A DNA stretch of 64,000 nt from Bacteroidales bacterium (GTDB lineage: Bacteria > Bacteroidota > Bacteroidia > Bacteroidales > Bacteroidaceae). Under the pieces are notes generated by a model, which was not told the origin of the DNA, made no database searches, and saw nothing but the letters and a program-made list of their open reading frames with translations. The stretch spans positions 40,648 to 104,647 of the forward strand of contig SFFB01000004.1 in NCBI GenBank assembly GCA_004557035.1, read 5' to 3'. Positions 43,843-52,689 of this stretch are shown here, in pieces; the stretch's first letter is position 1, and every line of letters starts with the position of its first letter. A program made the translations under genes and the position numbers.

Positions 43843-45804
43843 ATGGAACAGAACGGTCAACCCGGAACAAATTATTCGGCAAGTAACATTCAGGTGCTCG
43901 AAGGCCTTGAGGCCGTGCGTAAGCGCCCGGCTATGTATATCGGTGACATCAGTGAGAAGGGTTTGCACCATCTGGTCTATGAAACCGTTGACAACTCCAT
44001 CGACGAAGCCCTCGCCGGCTATTGTACGGATATTCAGGTGACCATCTGCAAGGACGGGTCGATTGTGGTGCAAGACAACGGTCGCGGTATTCCCGTGGAC
44101 ATGCACCCCAAAGAGCATCGCTCGGCCCTCGAAGTGGTCATGACCGTGCTCCATGCCGGCGGTAAGTTCGACAAAGGCTCCTACAAGGTTTCCGGTGGTT
44201 TGCACGGCGTGGGTGTGAGCTGTGTCAATGCCCTCTCCACCCGTATGCTCTCGCAGGTATATCGCGACGGCAAGATCTATCAGCAGGAATATGCCAAAGG
44301 CCATCCGCTCTATGCCGTCAAGGTGGTGGGCGAGACCGACCTTCGCGGTACGCGTCAGCAGTTCTGGCCCGACGACACCATCTTCACCACCACCACTTAT
44401 AAATACGACATCCTGGCCAACCGTATGCGCGAATTGGCCTATCTCAATGCCGGCATCACCATCACACTCACCGACGAGCGTCCCGACGACGAGGGCAATA
44501 CGCGCACAGACGTGTTCCACTCCGACCTTGGCCTGCGTGAGTTCGTGCGCTACATCGACTCCAGCCGCACCCATCTCTTCGACGATGTCATCTACATCAA
44601 CACCGAAAAGGCCGGCGTGCCCATCGAGGTGGCCATCATGTACAACACCTCCTACAGCGAGAACCTCCACTCCTACGTCAACAACATCAATACCATCGAA
44701 GGCGGTACGCACCTGGCCGGCTTCCGTACGGCCGTGACCCGTGTGTTGAAGAAATATGCCGAAGACACCGCCGCCAAGCAGCTGGAGCGTGCCAAGGTGG
44801 AGATTGCCGGTGAAGACTTCCGTGAAGGCCTCACGGCCGTAATCTCCGTGAAAGTGGCCGAACCTCAGTTTGAGGGACAGACCAAAACCAAGCTCGGCAA
44901 CACCGAGGTGGCCGGTGCCGTCAACCAAGCCGTGGGCGAGGCCCTGAGCAACTATCTCGAGGAGCATCCCAAAGAAGCCAAACTCATCGTGGACAAGGTG
45001 ATACTCGCCGCAACCGCCCGTGTGGCCGCCCGCAAGGCCCGCGAGAGTGTGCAGCGCAAGAGTCCCCTCTCAGGTGGCGGCCTGCCCGGCAAACTGGCCG
45101 ACTGCTCTTCAAAAGACCCCAAAGAGTGTGAGCTCTTCCTCGTGGAGGGTGACTCCGCCGGCGGTTCGGCCAAGAGCGGACGTAGCCGTGCCACTCAGGC
45201 CATCCTGCCTTTGAGAGGTAAAATCCTCAACGTGGAAAAGGCTATGTGGCACAAGGCCTTCGAGAGCGACGAGGTGAACAACATCATCCAGGCACTCGGC
45301 ATCCGTTTCGGCGTGGGTGAAGACGCCGACAGCAAAGAAGCCAACATCGAGAAACTGCGCTACCACAAGGTGGTCATCATGGCCGATGCCGACGTCGACG
45401 GTCAGCACATCGCCACACTCATCATGACCCTCTTCTTCCGCTATTTCCCGCAGGTCATCAAAGACGGTTATCTCTACATCGCCATGCCCCCGCTCTACAG
45501 ATGCAAGAAGGGCAAAATCGAGGAGTATTGCTACAACGACGTGCAGCGCCAGCGCTTTATCGAGAAATATGGCGACGGCACCGAAAACAGCATCCAGACC
45601 CAGCGCTACAAAGGTCTTGGTGAGATGAGCGCCCAGCAGCTTTGGGAAACCACCATGAACCCCGAAACGCGCCTGCTCAAGCAAGTGACCATCGAGAATG
45701 CCGCCGAAGCCGACTATATCTTCTCTATGCTGATGGGCGACGACGTGGGTCCGCGTCGCGAGTTTATCGAGCGCAACGCCACCTACGCCAAAATCGACGC
45801 CTAA
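43843..45804 (+). CDS. gyrB: DNA gyrase subunit B
   Basis: The ATPase subunit of type II topoisomerase, 653 residues. It is shorter than the E. coli protein because the insert in the TOPRIM-tail region is absent, the common form in this phylum. The GHKL ATP site is intact (LEGLEAVRKRPAMYIG, ETVDNSIDEALAG, DNGRGIPVD, GGLHGVGVSCVNALS). The transducer domain and TOPRIM (EGDSAGGSAKSGR, PLRGKILNVEKA, MADADVDGQHI with the DxDxD acid cluster) are complete, and QRYKGLGEMSAQQLW closes the gyrase core. It stands alone, bracketed by inverted repeats at 42351-43260 and 45891-46412. Confidence 0.97.
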   Translation: MEQNGQPGTNYSASNIQVLEGLEAVRKRPAMYIGDISEKGLHHLVYETVDNSIDEALAGYCTDIQVTICKDGSIVVQDNGRGIPVDMHPKEHRSALEVVMTVLHAGGKFDKGSYKVSGGLHGVGVSCVNALSTRMLSQVYRDGKIYQQEYAKGHPLYAVKVVGETDLRGTRQQFWPDDTIFTTTTYKYDILANRMRELAYLNAGITITLTDERPDDEGNTRTDVFHSDLGLREFVRYIDSSRTHLFDDVIYINTEKAGVPIEVAIMYNTSYSENLHSYVNNINTIEGGTHLAGFRTAVTRVLKKYAEDTAAKQLERAKVEIAGEDFREGLTAVISVKVAEPQFEGQTKTKLGNTEVAGAVNQAVGEALSNYLEEHPKEAKLIVDKVILAATARVAARKARESVQRKSPLSGGGLPGKLADCSSKDPKECELFLVEGDSAGGSAKSGRSRATQAILPLRGKILNVEKAMWHKAFESDEVNNIIQALGIRFGVGEDADSKEANIEKLRYHKVVIMADADVDGQHIATLIMTLFFRYFPQVIKDGYLYIAMPPLYRCKKGKIEEYCYNDVQRQRFIEKYGDGTENSIQTQRYKGLGEMSAQQLWETTMNPETRLLKQVTIENAAEADYIFSMLMGDDVGPRREFIERNATYAKIDA

Positions 45805-45829
45805 CCCGACATTCATTCTACCCCATAAC

Positions 45830-45880
45830 CATCCGGCCCCGTTTCCATCGCCCATATGAAAACGAGGCCGGATGCCGTTT
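45830..45880. terminator. Terminator of gyrB
   Basis: CATCCGGCCCCGTTT pairs with AAACGAGGCCGGATG (one C-A mismatch) around a loop of about 20 nt. It lies 25 bp after the gyrB stop and just inside the right inverted arm. Confidence 0.7.
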
Positions 45881-45890
45881 GTGAGGGGTA

Positions 45891-46252
45891 GAGCGTGATT
45901 GGCGTGATTGAAGCGTTCAATCACAGCAATCGACACAATCTCAAATAGTTACAGGCCCGTGATTGTGTGATTGGGAAAAAGGTGAAAAATTGGGTAGGGG
46001 TTATTAGATGATAGGATTGGGAGATGTTTGTTTTGTGCGGGTAAGCACAGGAAGGTAGGGTAAAATCCAACATTATTGGCGGCGATGCAAGGCCTGAAGG
46101 GCCGTAACATAATAGCCCAGGTCGTCAGGCCTGGGTAAAATATGACCTCCCCAATCCCGGCCTGTAAGGTCGGCACATTACGGGAATGATTTAATGGAAA
46201 ATATTATGTGTTTCATCGCAAAAGCAACGCTATGTGTGCCGACCTTGCAGGG
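45891..46252 (-). repeat. Inner inverted-repeat arm, right of gyrB
   Basis: The reverse complement of 42899-43260. It contains CAATCAC copy 3 (45891-45984) and half of a type I palindrome (46086-46252). After the shared ATGTGTGCCGACCTTGCAGG the two arms diverge. Confidence 0.85.
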
Positions 46253-46330
46253 CAGATGATACGCACACAAATCTACCCGGGGGTGGTGAGCCCCGGGCTT
46301 TTGGAATGATGGTCTTTCAGACCATTCAAG

Positions 46331-46412
46331 GCCGCCAAATACCCAAAAACGTCCTTACCGGCCAAAGGCCGCGCAAAAATGTCTCAACCCAATCTCAAAT
46401 TTCAATCTCAAA
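46331..46412 (-). repeat. Outer arm of the inverted repeat around gyrB (right)
   Basis: The inverted match of 42351-42450. Between it and the inner arm lies a short unique palindrome (ACCCGGGGGTGGTGAGCCCCGGG) in place of element F. 46413-46556 is AT-rich with no gene. Confidence 0.7.
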
Positions 46413-46556
46413 TATGAATACCCTAACTTTCTTTTCATACAATCCGCGCATCAATTCAATACTTTTCTCCCCACCAAAAATCTTCACTTTAACTCCCTGA
46501 TTTTTAACCGATGAAATCAGCATATTTTATCATTGCTTAAAAAAATTGAGATTATG

Positions 46557-46572
46557 GTGGGGAATTGTGGAG
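46557..46572 (+). promoter_or_regulatory. Probable MraZ operator
   Basis: GTGGGG at 46557 and GTGGAG at 46567 are direct repeats with a 10-bp period, matching the TGGGN repeats spaced by 5 nt described as MraZ binding sites. They lie just upstream of the -7 box of mraZ, so autorepression is likely. Confidence 0.65.
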
Positions 46573-46581
46573 CAAAATATG

Positions 46582-46589
46582 TAATTTTG
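46582..46589 (+). promoter_or_regulatory. -7 box of the mraZ (dcw) promoter
   Basis: TAATTTTG, 59 bp before the mraZ ATG. The operator repeats occupy the -33 region, in place of a clear TTG at the usual distance. Confidence 0.55.
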
Positions 46590-46648
46590 ACTTCTCTTAG
46601 GTATAAACCCGTCAAGAGGGTAAAATCACCACATCAACCACCACACAA

Positions 46649-47104
46649 ATGCCACGTTTCTCGGGAGTCATCACCGCCAAATTAGACGCCAAGGGCAGAG
46701 TCTTTTTCCCTTCGGCGTTCAGACGACAGCTACAGGCTGCTGAGACCGAATTTGTGCTCAAAAAAGACATCTACCAGCCCTGTCTCGTGATTTATCCCCT
46801 CGCAGTCTGGCAAAAAGAAGTGGACGAAGTGGCCGCCCGTCTCAACCGCTGGAATCCCGGCGAAGCGATGCTCTTCCGCCAATTCCTGGCCGATGCAGAG
46901 ACGATAACCCTCGATGGAAACGGCCGTTTTTTGATTTCTCGTCGTCTGCAAGACTATGCCAAGCTTGACCACGAGGTGGCCTTCGTCGGTGTGGACGACC
47001 GCGTGGAGGTATGGGCCAAGGCCGCTGCCGAGCAACCCTTCGTTGCCGCCGATGACTATGCCGCAGCCTTCGAGCGCGCCATGGGTACAGGACCTTTATC
47101 CTGA
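46649..47104 (+). CDS. mraZ: Transcriptional regulator MraZ
   Basis: An AbrB-fold DNA-binding regulator and the first gene of the division and cell-wall (dcw) cluster, 151 residues. It has the two characteristic DxxxR repeats: LDAKGRVFFP (residues 11-20) and LDGNGRFLIS (about 87-96). It probably forms a ring-shaped multimer and represses the dcw promoter through the GTGGG-type repeats at 46557-46572. It is 74 nt upstream of rsmH in the same direction. Confidence 0.95.
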   Translation: MPRFSGVITAKLDAKGRVFFPSAFRRQLQAAETEFVLKKDIYQPCLVIYPLAVWQKEVDEVAARLNRWNPGEAMLFRQFLADAETITLDGNGRFLISRRLQDYAKLDHEVAFVGVDDRVEVWAKAAAEQPFVAADDYAAAFERAMGTGPLS

Positions 47105-47178
47105 CCACCCCACCGACCGGACCGACAAATCCACACTTCAGGCTTCGTCAACCATCCCACATAATCGTCACGAACAAT

Positions 47179-48132
47179 ATGCAGAACACCGTCTATCACA
47201 TTCCTGTTTTGCTCAAACAAAGCGTTGACGGACTAAATATCCGTCGCGACGGGGTGTATGCCGACCTCACCTTTGGCGGCGGCGGACACAGCCGTGAGAT
47301 CTTGTCGCGACTCAGTGACGACGGTCGGCTCTATAGTTTCGACCAAGACGCCGACGCCGAAAACAACGTGCCGGCCGACGAAAGCCGGCTTACCTTCGTG
47401 AGGAGCAATTTCCGCTATCTGCCCAACTGGATGCGCTATTATGGTGTGGACGCCCTCGATGGTATTCTGGCCGACCTCGGTGTGTCGAGCCATCATTTTG
47501 ACGATGAAACCAGAGGTTTCTCGTTCCGTTTCAACGGTCCCCTCGACATGCGCATGAACGGCCGTGCCGGCATGACGGCCGCCGATGTGGTGAACACCTA
47601 CGATGAAGAGGCGCTGGCCAAGCTCTTTTTGCTCTACGGCGAGATGAAAAACGGCCGTTCCATCGCCAAAACCATCGTCAAGAGCCGCTCTGTCACTCCC
47701 CTCAAAACCGTGGAGGCATTGGCAGCATTGGTGGAACCCCTGCTGGGGCGCGACCGCACCAAAAAAGATATGGCCAAGGTGTTTCAGGCCCTGCGCATTG
47801 AAGTGAACCACGAGATGGATGCCCTCGAAGAAATGCTCGAAGCCGCCGGCCGTATGCTCAGACCGGGAGGGCGCTTGGTGGTCTTGACCTATCATTCGCT
47901 CGAAGACCGTATGGTCAAGAACTATATGCGCTCCGGCCGTGTGGACGGCAAGGTGGAACAAGACTTCTTCGGCAACCGGATTTCTCCGATGAAACCGATA
48001 AATAATAAGGTTATCGTGCCCGATGCCGACGAGCAAGAGCGCAATCCGCGAAGTCGCAGTGCGAAGCTCCGCATTGCCGAACGGCTCGACGACCGCCAGA
48101 CACGTGGCCAATCACTCTATGAGACATTATGA
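47179..48132 (+). CDS. rsmH: 16S rRNA (cytosine(1402)-N(4))-methyltransferase
   Basis: A SAM-dependent methyltransferase of 317 residues that modifies C1402 in the 16S decoding centre. Motifs: HIPVLLKQSVDGLN at the N-terminus, the SAM loop YADLTFGGGGHSREIL (residues 26-41), ADLGVSSHHFDDETRGFSF, and LTYHSLEDRMVKNYM near the C-terminus. The central helical substrate domain (residues about 110-215) is complete. The stop overlaps the ftsL start by ATGA (48129-48132). It is in the canonical second position of the dcw cluster. Confidence 0.97.
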   Translation: MQNTVYHIPVLLKQSVDGLNIRRDGVYADLTFGGGGHSREILSRLSDDGRLYSFDQDADAENNVPADESRLTFVRSNFRYLPNWMRYYGVDALDGILADLGVSSHHFDDETRGFSFRFNGPLDMRMNGRAGMTAADVVNTYDEEALAKLFLLYGEMKNGRSIAKTIVKSRSVTPLKTVEALAALVEPLLGRDRTKKDMAKVFQALRIEVNHEMDALEEMLEAAGRMLRPGGRLVVLTYHSLEDRMVKNYMRSGRVDGKVEQDFFGNRISPMKPINNKVIVPDADEQERNPRSRSAKLRIAERLDDRQTRGQSLYETL

Positions 48133-48692
48133 AACCAGAAGATAAAAACCAACCCAACGTTGAGCCCGAGCTTGAAATCGTTGTGCCGGCAGACGAAACG
48201 CTGACGACAGACGCCGCAGCGCCCACAGACGAGACCACGCCACCGACCGACGCCACCGACCCGGCAGAAAAGCCTAAGAAAAAAGGCAAAATCTCCGATG
48301 AAACCGCCATAAAACAACACGAAGAGCAGGCCAAGAAGATTTTCAAGAAACTCACCGACATTGACGATGAGGACGAAGGCACCGGCGAGCTCTCCATCAA
48401 AGCCATATTGGGTGGCGACTTCCTCAACCGCAAGCGCTTCAAGCGACAGATTGGCATGATTGTGTTGCTCTGTGTGCTTGCCATCATCTATGTGAGCAAC
48501 CGCTATGCCTACCAGCGTGAAGAGATACGCCGCGACCAGCTCGCTCGCGACCTCAACGACCGCAAATTCAAGGCCTTGACCATTGCCGGCGAACTCACCG
48601 AGTATTCCATGCGAAGCCATATCGAAGAAAACCTGGTCGACTCCACGCTCAAAACCTCGACCAAGGCCTCTTATTACATCAAGATGGACTGA
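48129..48692 (+). CDS. ftsL: FtsL-like cell division protein
   Basis: A bitopic membrane protein of 187 residues occupying the ftsL position. A long acidic, proline- and threonine-rich disordered cytoplasmic region (residues 1-55) leads to a lysine-rich stretch. A single transmembrane helix (MIVLLCVLAIIYVSN, about 112-126) and a short periplasmic coiled coil (YQREEIRRDQLARDL) follow. FtsL normally bridges FtsB/FtsQ to FtsI-FtsW. Its total length exceeds E. coli FtsL (121) because of the cytoplasmic extension. Assignment rests on position and topology rather than on a sequence motif. It is coupled to rsmH by a 4-nt overlap. Confidence 0.75.
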   Translation: MKPEDKNQPNVEPELEIVVPADETLTTDAAAPTDETTPPTDATDPAEKPKKKGKISDETAIKQHEEQAKKIFKKLTDIDDEDEGTGELSIKAILGGDFLNRKRFKRQIGMIVLLCVLAIIYVSNRYAYQREEIRRDQLARDLNDRKFKALTIAGELTEYSMRSHIEENLVDSTLKTSTKASYYIKMD

Positions 48693-48768
48693 ACCAACGA
48701 AAGAGAGGCGGCTCAGACCATCGGCCATTGCATACCAAGCAGACCGAAACCTTTAAATATTAACAACG

Positions 48769-51102
48769 ATGAATTTTCAGAGCAAAAAGACGATGCCCCG
48801 TTACTTCTTGGTAACGATTTTGTTGACTTTGGCCGGAGTGTGTGCTGTGGGCAAGGCAATCTACACGATGACGATAGACCGCGAGTATTACATGGAGATG
48901 AAGGGCTCTCTGGTGAAGCAAGGACGAACATTGCCGGCCAAGCGTGGCAACATCCTCTCTTGCGACGGAAAGGTGATGGCTGCCTCGCTGCCGCAATACA
49001 AACTCTACATTGACTTCATGTCGGGCGAGAAAGACAGTCTGCGCTGCAAAAAAGACCAGATGCGTCGCGACTCCTTGTTGAAACTGTATATCGACACCTT
49101 GTGCATCGGGATGCACCAACACTTCCCCGACATTGACCCTGTCAAACTCAAGGCCCACCTGCTCAAGGGGCGTGAGGCCCAAAGCCATTGCTGGCCCGTC
49201 TACGTGCAAGCCGTTACCTCGTTGAAGCTGAAGAAACACGAAAACAGGCAAATATCTTATGTGGACTATGCCAAGGTGAACAAACTGCCGCTGTTTAACC
49301 TCAAGTCGACCCTCAACGCCGTAGAGGTGAACCTGCGCAAGCGACTCTACGGCGAATTGGCTTCGCGCACCATCGGCTATTTCAACGACAGCGCACGCTA
49401 TGGCATCGAACTCACCTTCGACTCCATACTGGCCGGCAAGCCCGGTACATACCATTATGAGAAAGTGATGGACAAAAAAGTGAAGGTGGTGGACAAGGAA
49501 GCCGAAGACGGTTACGACGTGATGACCACCCTCGACATCGGTATGCAGGAAATCTGCGAACAAGCCCTCAAGGAACAACTCACCGAACTGCAGGCCAAGC
49601 TCGGCGTATGCATCGTGATGGAAGTGGCCACCGGCGACATCAAAGCCATGAGTAGCATGCAGCGCCGCTCCGACGGCACCTATCACGAAGACTGGGCCTC
49701 GGCCGTGACCGACCTCTATGAGCCCGGTTCGGTGTTCAAACCCCAGTCGTTCCTCGTGGCCTTCGACGACGGCTACCTCACCGGCAAAGAGCAGGTCGAC
49801 GTGCATGGCGGCATCCACAAATTTGGCAATAGTGCCATGAAAGACCACAACTATTATTCGGGCGGTTATGGCGTGTTGACCACCCAGCAGATTATCGGCT
49901 TCTCGTCGAATGTGGGTGTGAGCGTGCTGATAGACAAGTTCTATCATAACAATCCGAAGGCTTTCGTCGACGGTCTCCACCGCATCGGTTCGGCCGAAGA
50001 CCTCAAGATACCCCTTGAAGGCTACAAGAAACCGCGTATCCGCTATCCGGGACAAGGCGCCTATTGGTCGGCCACGACATTGCCCTGGATGAGTATCGGT
50101 TATGAAACCCAGATAGCCCCCATCAACACCATCAATTTCTACAACGGTCTGGCCAACAACGGCAAGCTCTTGCGGCCCCGTCTGGTCAAGGCCCTGCTCA
50201 AAGACGGTAAGGTGGTGAAAGAATACCCCGTGACCGTGTTGCGCGAACACATGGCCAAACAGGCCGCCGTGGACAGTGTGAAGAAATGCTTGGAATATGT
50301 CACCACCCGAGGCGGCGGCACACGAGCCTTGTCGAAAGACTTCACTTGTGCCGGCAAGACCGGAACGGCCCAAGTCTATACCGGTCAGGGCTTTACGAAA
50401 GAATATTTCATCTCTTTCGTGGGCTATTTCCCTGCCGAAAATCCGAAATACACCTGTATCGTCAACATCCGCAAGGCCGCTCCGGCCTATGGTGGTGTGA
50501 TGTGTGCCCCGGTGTTCAAGCGCGTCTCTGAGGCCATTATGGCACGCAACCACCTCGACGACTACACCGCCGCCCGCGACACCACAAGTTACGGTAAGAC
50601 CATTGCCTGTGCCGGCAATCTGCAAACCTATAAGTCGCTTTTCACCCAGATGGGCGTTAAGACCTCTGAAGCCATCAACGTGCCTTGGGGCCAGATAGAC
50701 TTGAACCAAAACCACGCCGCCGTCAGTCCGTGGGCAATGAAAAAGCAGACCATGCCCAACGTGGCCGGTTTCGGTCTGCGCGATGCCGTGAGTTGCCTTG
50801 AAAGCCAAGGACTGAGGGTGATGGTCAAAGGCGTAGGCCGTGTGACCCATCAATCGGTGGCTGCCGGCGAACCCATCAAGAAGGGTCAGGTGGTGGAACT
50901 CACGCTGGGCCACGCCTCCAACGCCAAGTCCAACCACACGGCCGCCAAACCTGCCGCCCAGCCCAAGCCACAGCAGGCCGACACCGTGAGTCAGGCCCCG
51001 GCCGCTACGCCACAAAAAGAGAAAAAGACCGAGACTGCAGCCGGCAACAAGGCACAGGCTGCCCAAACCGGCAAGAAACCAAATCCTAAAAAACAAGCAT
51101 AA
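48769..51102 (+). CDS. ftsI: FtsI-type penicillin-binding protein with PASTA domain
   Basis: A septal D,D-transpeptidase of 777 residues. A single N-terminal transmembrane helix (YFLVTILLTLAGVCAVG) is followed by the pedestal domain and a catalytic domain with all three motifs: SxxK in PGSVFKP (Ser321-Lys324), SxN in SSN (379-381) and KTG in AGKTGTAQVY (Lys530). The C-terminus carries one PASTA domain (MPNVAGFGLRDAVSCLESQG then GVVELTLG-like VVELTLG). A low-complexity K-, Q- and A-rich tail (about 730-777) is unusual in length. PASTA domains in Gram-negative FtsI homologues are common in Bacteroidetes. It sits between ftsL and murE as expected. Confidence 0.93.
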   Translation: MNFQSKKTMPRYFLVTILLTLAGVCAVGKAIYTMTIDREYYMEMKGSLVKQGRTLPAKRGNILSCDGKVMAASLPQYKLYIDFMSGEKDSLRCKKDQMRRDSLLKLYIDTLCIGMHQHFPDIDPVKLKAHLLKGREAQSHCWPVYVQAVTSLKLKKHENRQISYVDYAKVNKLPLFNLKSTLNAVEVNLRKRLYGELASRTIGYFNDSARYGIELTFDSILAGKPGTYHYEKVMDKKVKVVDKEAEDGYDVMTTLDIGMQEICEQALKEQLTELQAKLGVCIVMEVATGDIKAMSSMQRRSDGTYHEDWASAVTDLYEPGSVFKPQSFLVAFDDGYLTGKEQVDVHGGIHKFGNSAMKDHNYYSGGYGVLTTQQIIGFSSNVGVSVLIDKFYHNNPKAFVDGLHRIGSAEDLKIPLEGYKKPRIRYPGQGAYWSATTLPWMSIGYETQIAPINTINFYNGLANNGKLLRPRLVKALLKDGKVVKEYPVTVLREHMAKQAAVDSVKKCLEYVTTRGGGTRALSKDFTCAGKTGTAQVYTGQGFTKEYFISFVGYFPAENPKYTCIVNIRKAAPAYGGVMCAPVFKRVSEAIMARNHLDDYTAARDTTSYGKTIACAGNLQTYKSLFTQMGVKTSEAINVPWGQIDLNQNHAAVSPWAMKKQTMPNVAGFGLRDAVSCLESQGLRVMVKGVGRVTHQSVAAGEPIKKGQVVELTLGHASNAKSNHTAAKPAAQPKPQQADTVSQAPAATPQKEKKTETAAGNKAQAAQTGKKPNPKKQA

Positions 51103-51181
51103 CCCAACGAGCCTCTGATGTCGCACACCATGCCCCTGGCGCAAGTGCCGGCCATCACAGACCCCATAAACCCATTTTGTC

Positions 51182-52639
51182 ATGCAACTTTCAGAAGTAT
51201 TGAAGAAAGTCACACCCCTTGAGGTGTGCGGTGACTCAGCTCTCGAGGTAAAGGGAGTGAACATGGACTCACGTCTGGTCAAGTCCGGCGATCTTTTCAT
51301 TGCCGTGAAAGGCACTCAAGCCGATGGCCACGCCTTTATCGGCAAAGCTCTGGACAATGGTGCTGTTGCCGTCGTGATGAGCAATCCCATTCCTGCCGAC
51401 CGTCCCGAAGGCGTGACCTTTGTGCGTGTGGCCGACACGGAAGATGCCGTGGGGAAGGTGGCCACACAGTTTTATGGCGATCCCACCAGCCGCTTGAAGT
51501 TGGTCGGCGTGACCGGTACCAACGGCAAAACCACCATTGCCACGCTCCTCTATAATATGTTCCGCAAGATGGGCTTCAAGTGCGGCCTTTGCTCGACCGT
51601 GTGCAACTATATCGACGGCGAGGCCGTGCCCACCGAGCACACCACGCCCGACCCCATCACTCTCAACGCTCTGTTGGCCCGTATGGTCGAGGCCGGTTGT
51701 GAATATGCCTTTATGGAATGTAGCTCGCACGCCATCCATCAGAAACGCATTGGCGGTCTGGTCTTTGCAGGTGGCATCTTCACCAACCTCACCCGTGACC
51801 ATCTGGACTATCACAAGACCTTCGAGAATTACCGCGACGCGAAGAAGGCCTTCTTCGACGCTCTGCCCGCCGGGGCCTTTGCCATCACCAATGCCGACGA
51901 CAAAAACGGCCTCGTCATGACGCAAAACACCAAAGCCACTGTCAAGACCTATTCCACCCGTACGGCCGCCGACTATAAGGGACGTATCTTGGAAGAAAGC
52001 ATCGAAGGCATGCTGCTCGATATGGACGGCAGCGAGGTGAGTGTGCGCTTTGTGGGCCGCTTCAATGTGTCGAACCTCTTGGCCGTTTATGGTGCAGCCG
52101 TGATGCTGGGCCAAAGCTCCGAGGAAGTGCTCCGTGTGCTTTCGACCCTCAATCCCGTTAACGGCCGCTTTGAAGCCATCCGTTCGCCCAAAGGCTTCAG
52201 CGCCGTCATAGACTATGCCCACACCCCCGATGCCTTGGCCAACGTATTGACCGCCATAGGCGAAATAGTCAAAGGCAAGGGGCAGGTCATTACCGTCTGT
52301 GGCGCCGGAGGCAACCGCGACAAAGGCAAGCGTCCCCTCATGGCACAAGAAGCCGCCAACCGCAGCGACCGTGTCATTATCACCAGCGACAATCCCCGCT
52401 TTGAAGAGCCTCAAGACATCATCAACGACATGCTCGCCGGTCTTGATGCCGACCAGATGGCCAAGACCATCAGCATTGCCGACCGCCGCGAAGCCATCCG
52501 TGCCGCCGCCATGATGGCCCGTGAAGGCGATGTCATCCTCGTGGCCGGCAAGGGACACGAACCCTACCAGGAGATAAAAGGCGTGAAGCATCATTTTGAC
52601 GACCATGAAGAAGTGCGTGCCGCCTTTGGCCTTGCCTGA
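51182..52639 (+). CDS. murE: UDP-MurNAc-tripeptide synthetase, meso-DAP-adding
   Basis: Adds the third amino acid to UDP-MurNAc-L-Ala-D-Glu. It is a Mur ligase of 485 residues with the ATP loop GTNGKTT (about 111-117), the central motif HTTPDPITLNALLARM, and the C-terminal domain. The specificity motif DNPR (403-406, SDNPRFEEP) indicates meso-diaminopimelate, the usual peptidoglycan residue in Bacteroidales. The ATG at 51182 starts directly at the N-terminal domain (MQLSEVLKKV). It is 79 nt after ftsI. Confidence 0.96.
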   Translation: MQLSEVLKKVTPLEVCGDSALEVKGVNMDSRLVKSGDLFIAVKGTQADGHAFIGKALDNGAVAVVMSNPIPADRPEGVTFVRVADTEDAVGKVATQFYGDPTSRLKLVGVTGTNGKTTIATLLYNMFRKMGFKCGLCSTVCNYIDGEAVPTEHTTPDPITLNALLARMVEAGCEYAFMECSSHAIHQKRIGGLVFAGGIFTNLTRDHLDYHKTFENYRDAKKAFFDALPAGAFAITNADDKNGLVMTQNTKATVKTYSTRTAADYKGRILEESIEGMLLDMDGSEVSVRFVGRFNVSNLLAVYGAAVMLGQSSEEVLRVLSTLNPVNGRFEAIRSPKGFSAVIDYAHTPDALANVLTAIGEIVKGKGQVITVCGAGGNRDKGKRPLMAQEAANRSDRVIITSDNPRFEEPQDIINDMLAGLDADQMAKTISIADRREAIRAAAMMAREGDVILVAGKGHEPYQEIKGVKHHFDDHEEVRAAFGLA

Positions 52640-52689
52640 GCCGAAGCCTTTCACCGTCACCATCCTGTCAACGATAACTGCCTGTAGAC

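Noticed and set aside
48760..51315. An 851-residue open frame antisense to ftsI
   Set aside because: A shadow of ftsI in the opposite strand, with no promoter and no domain.
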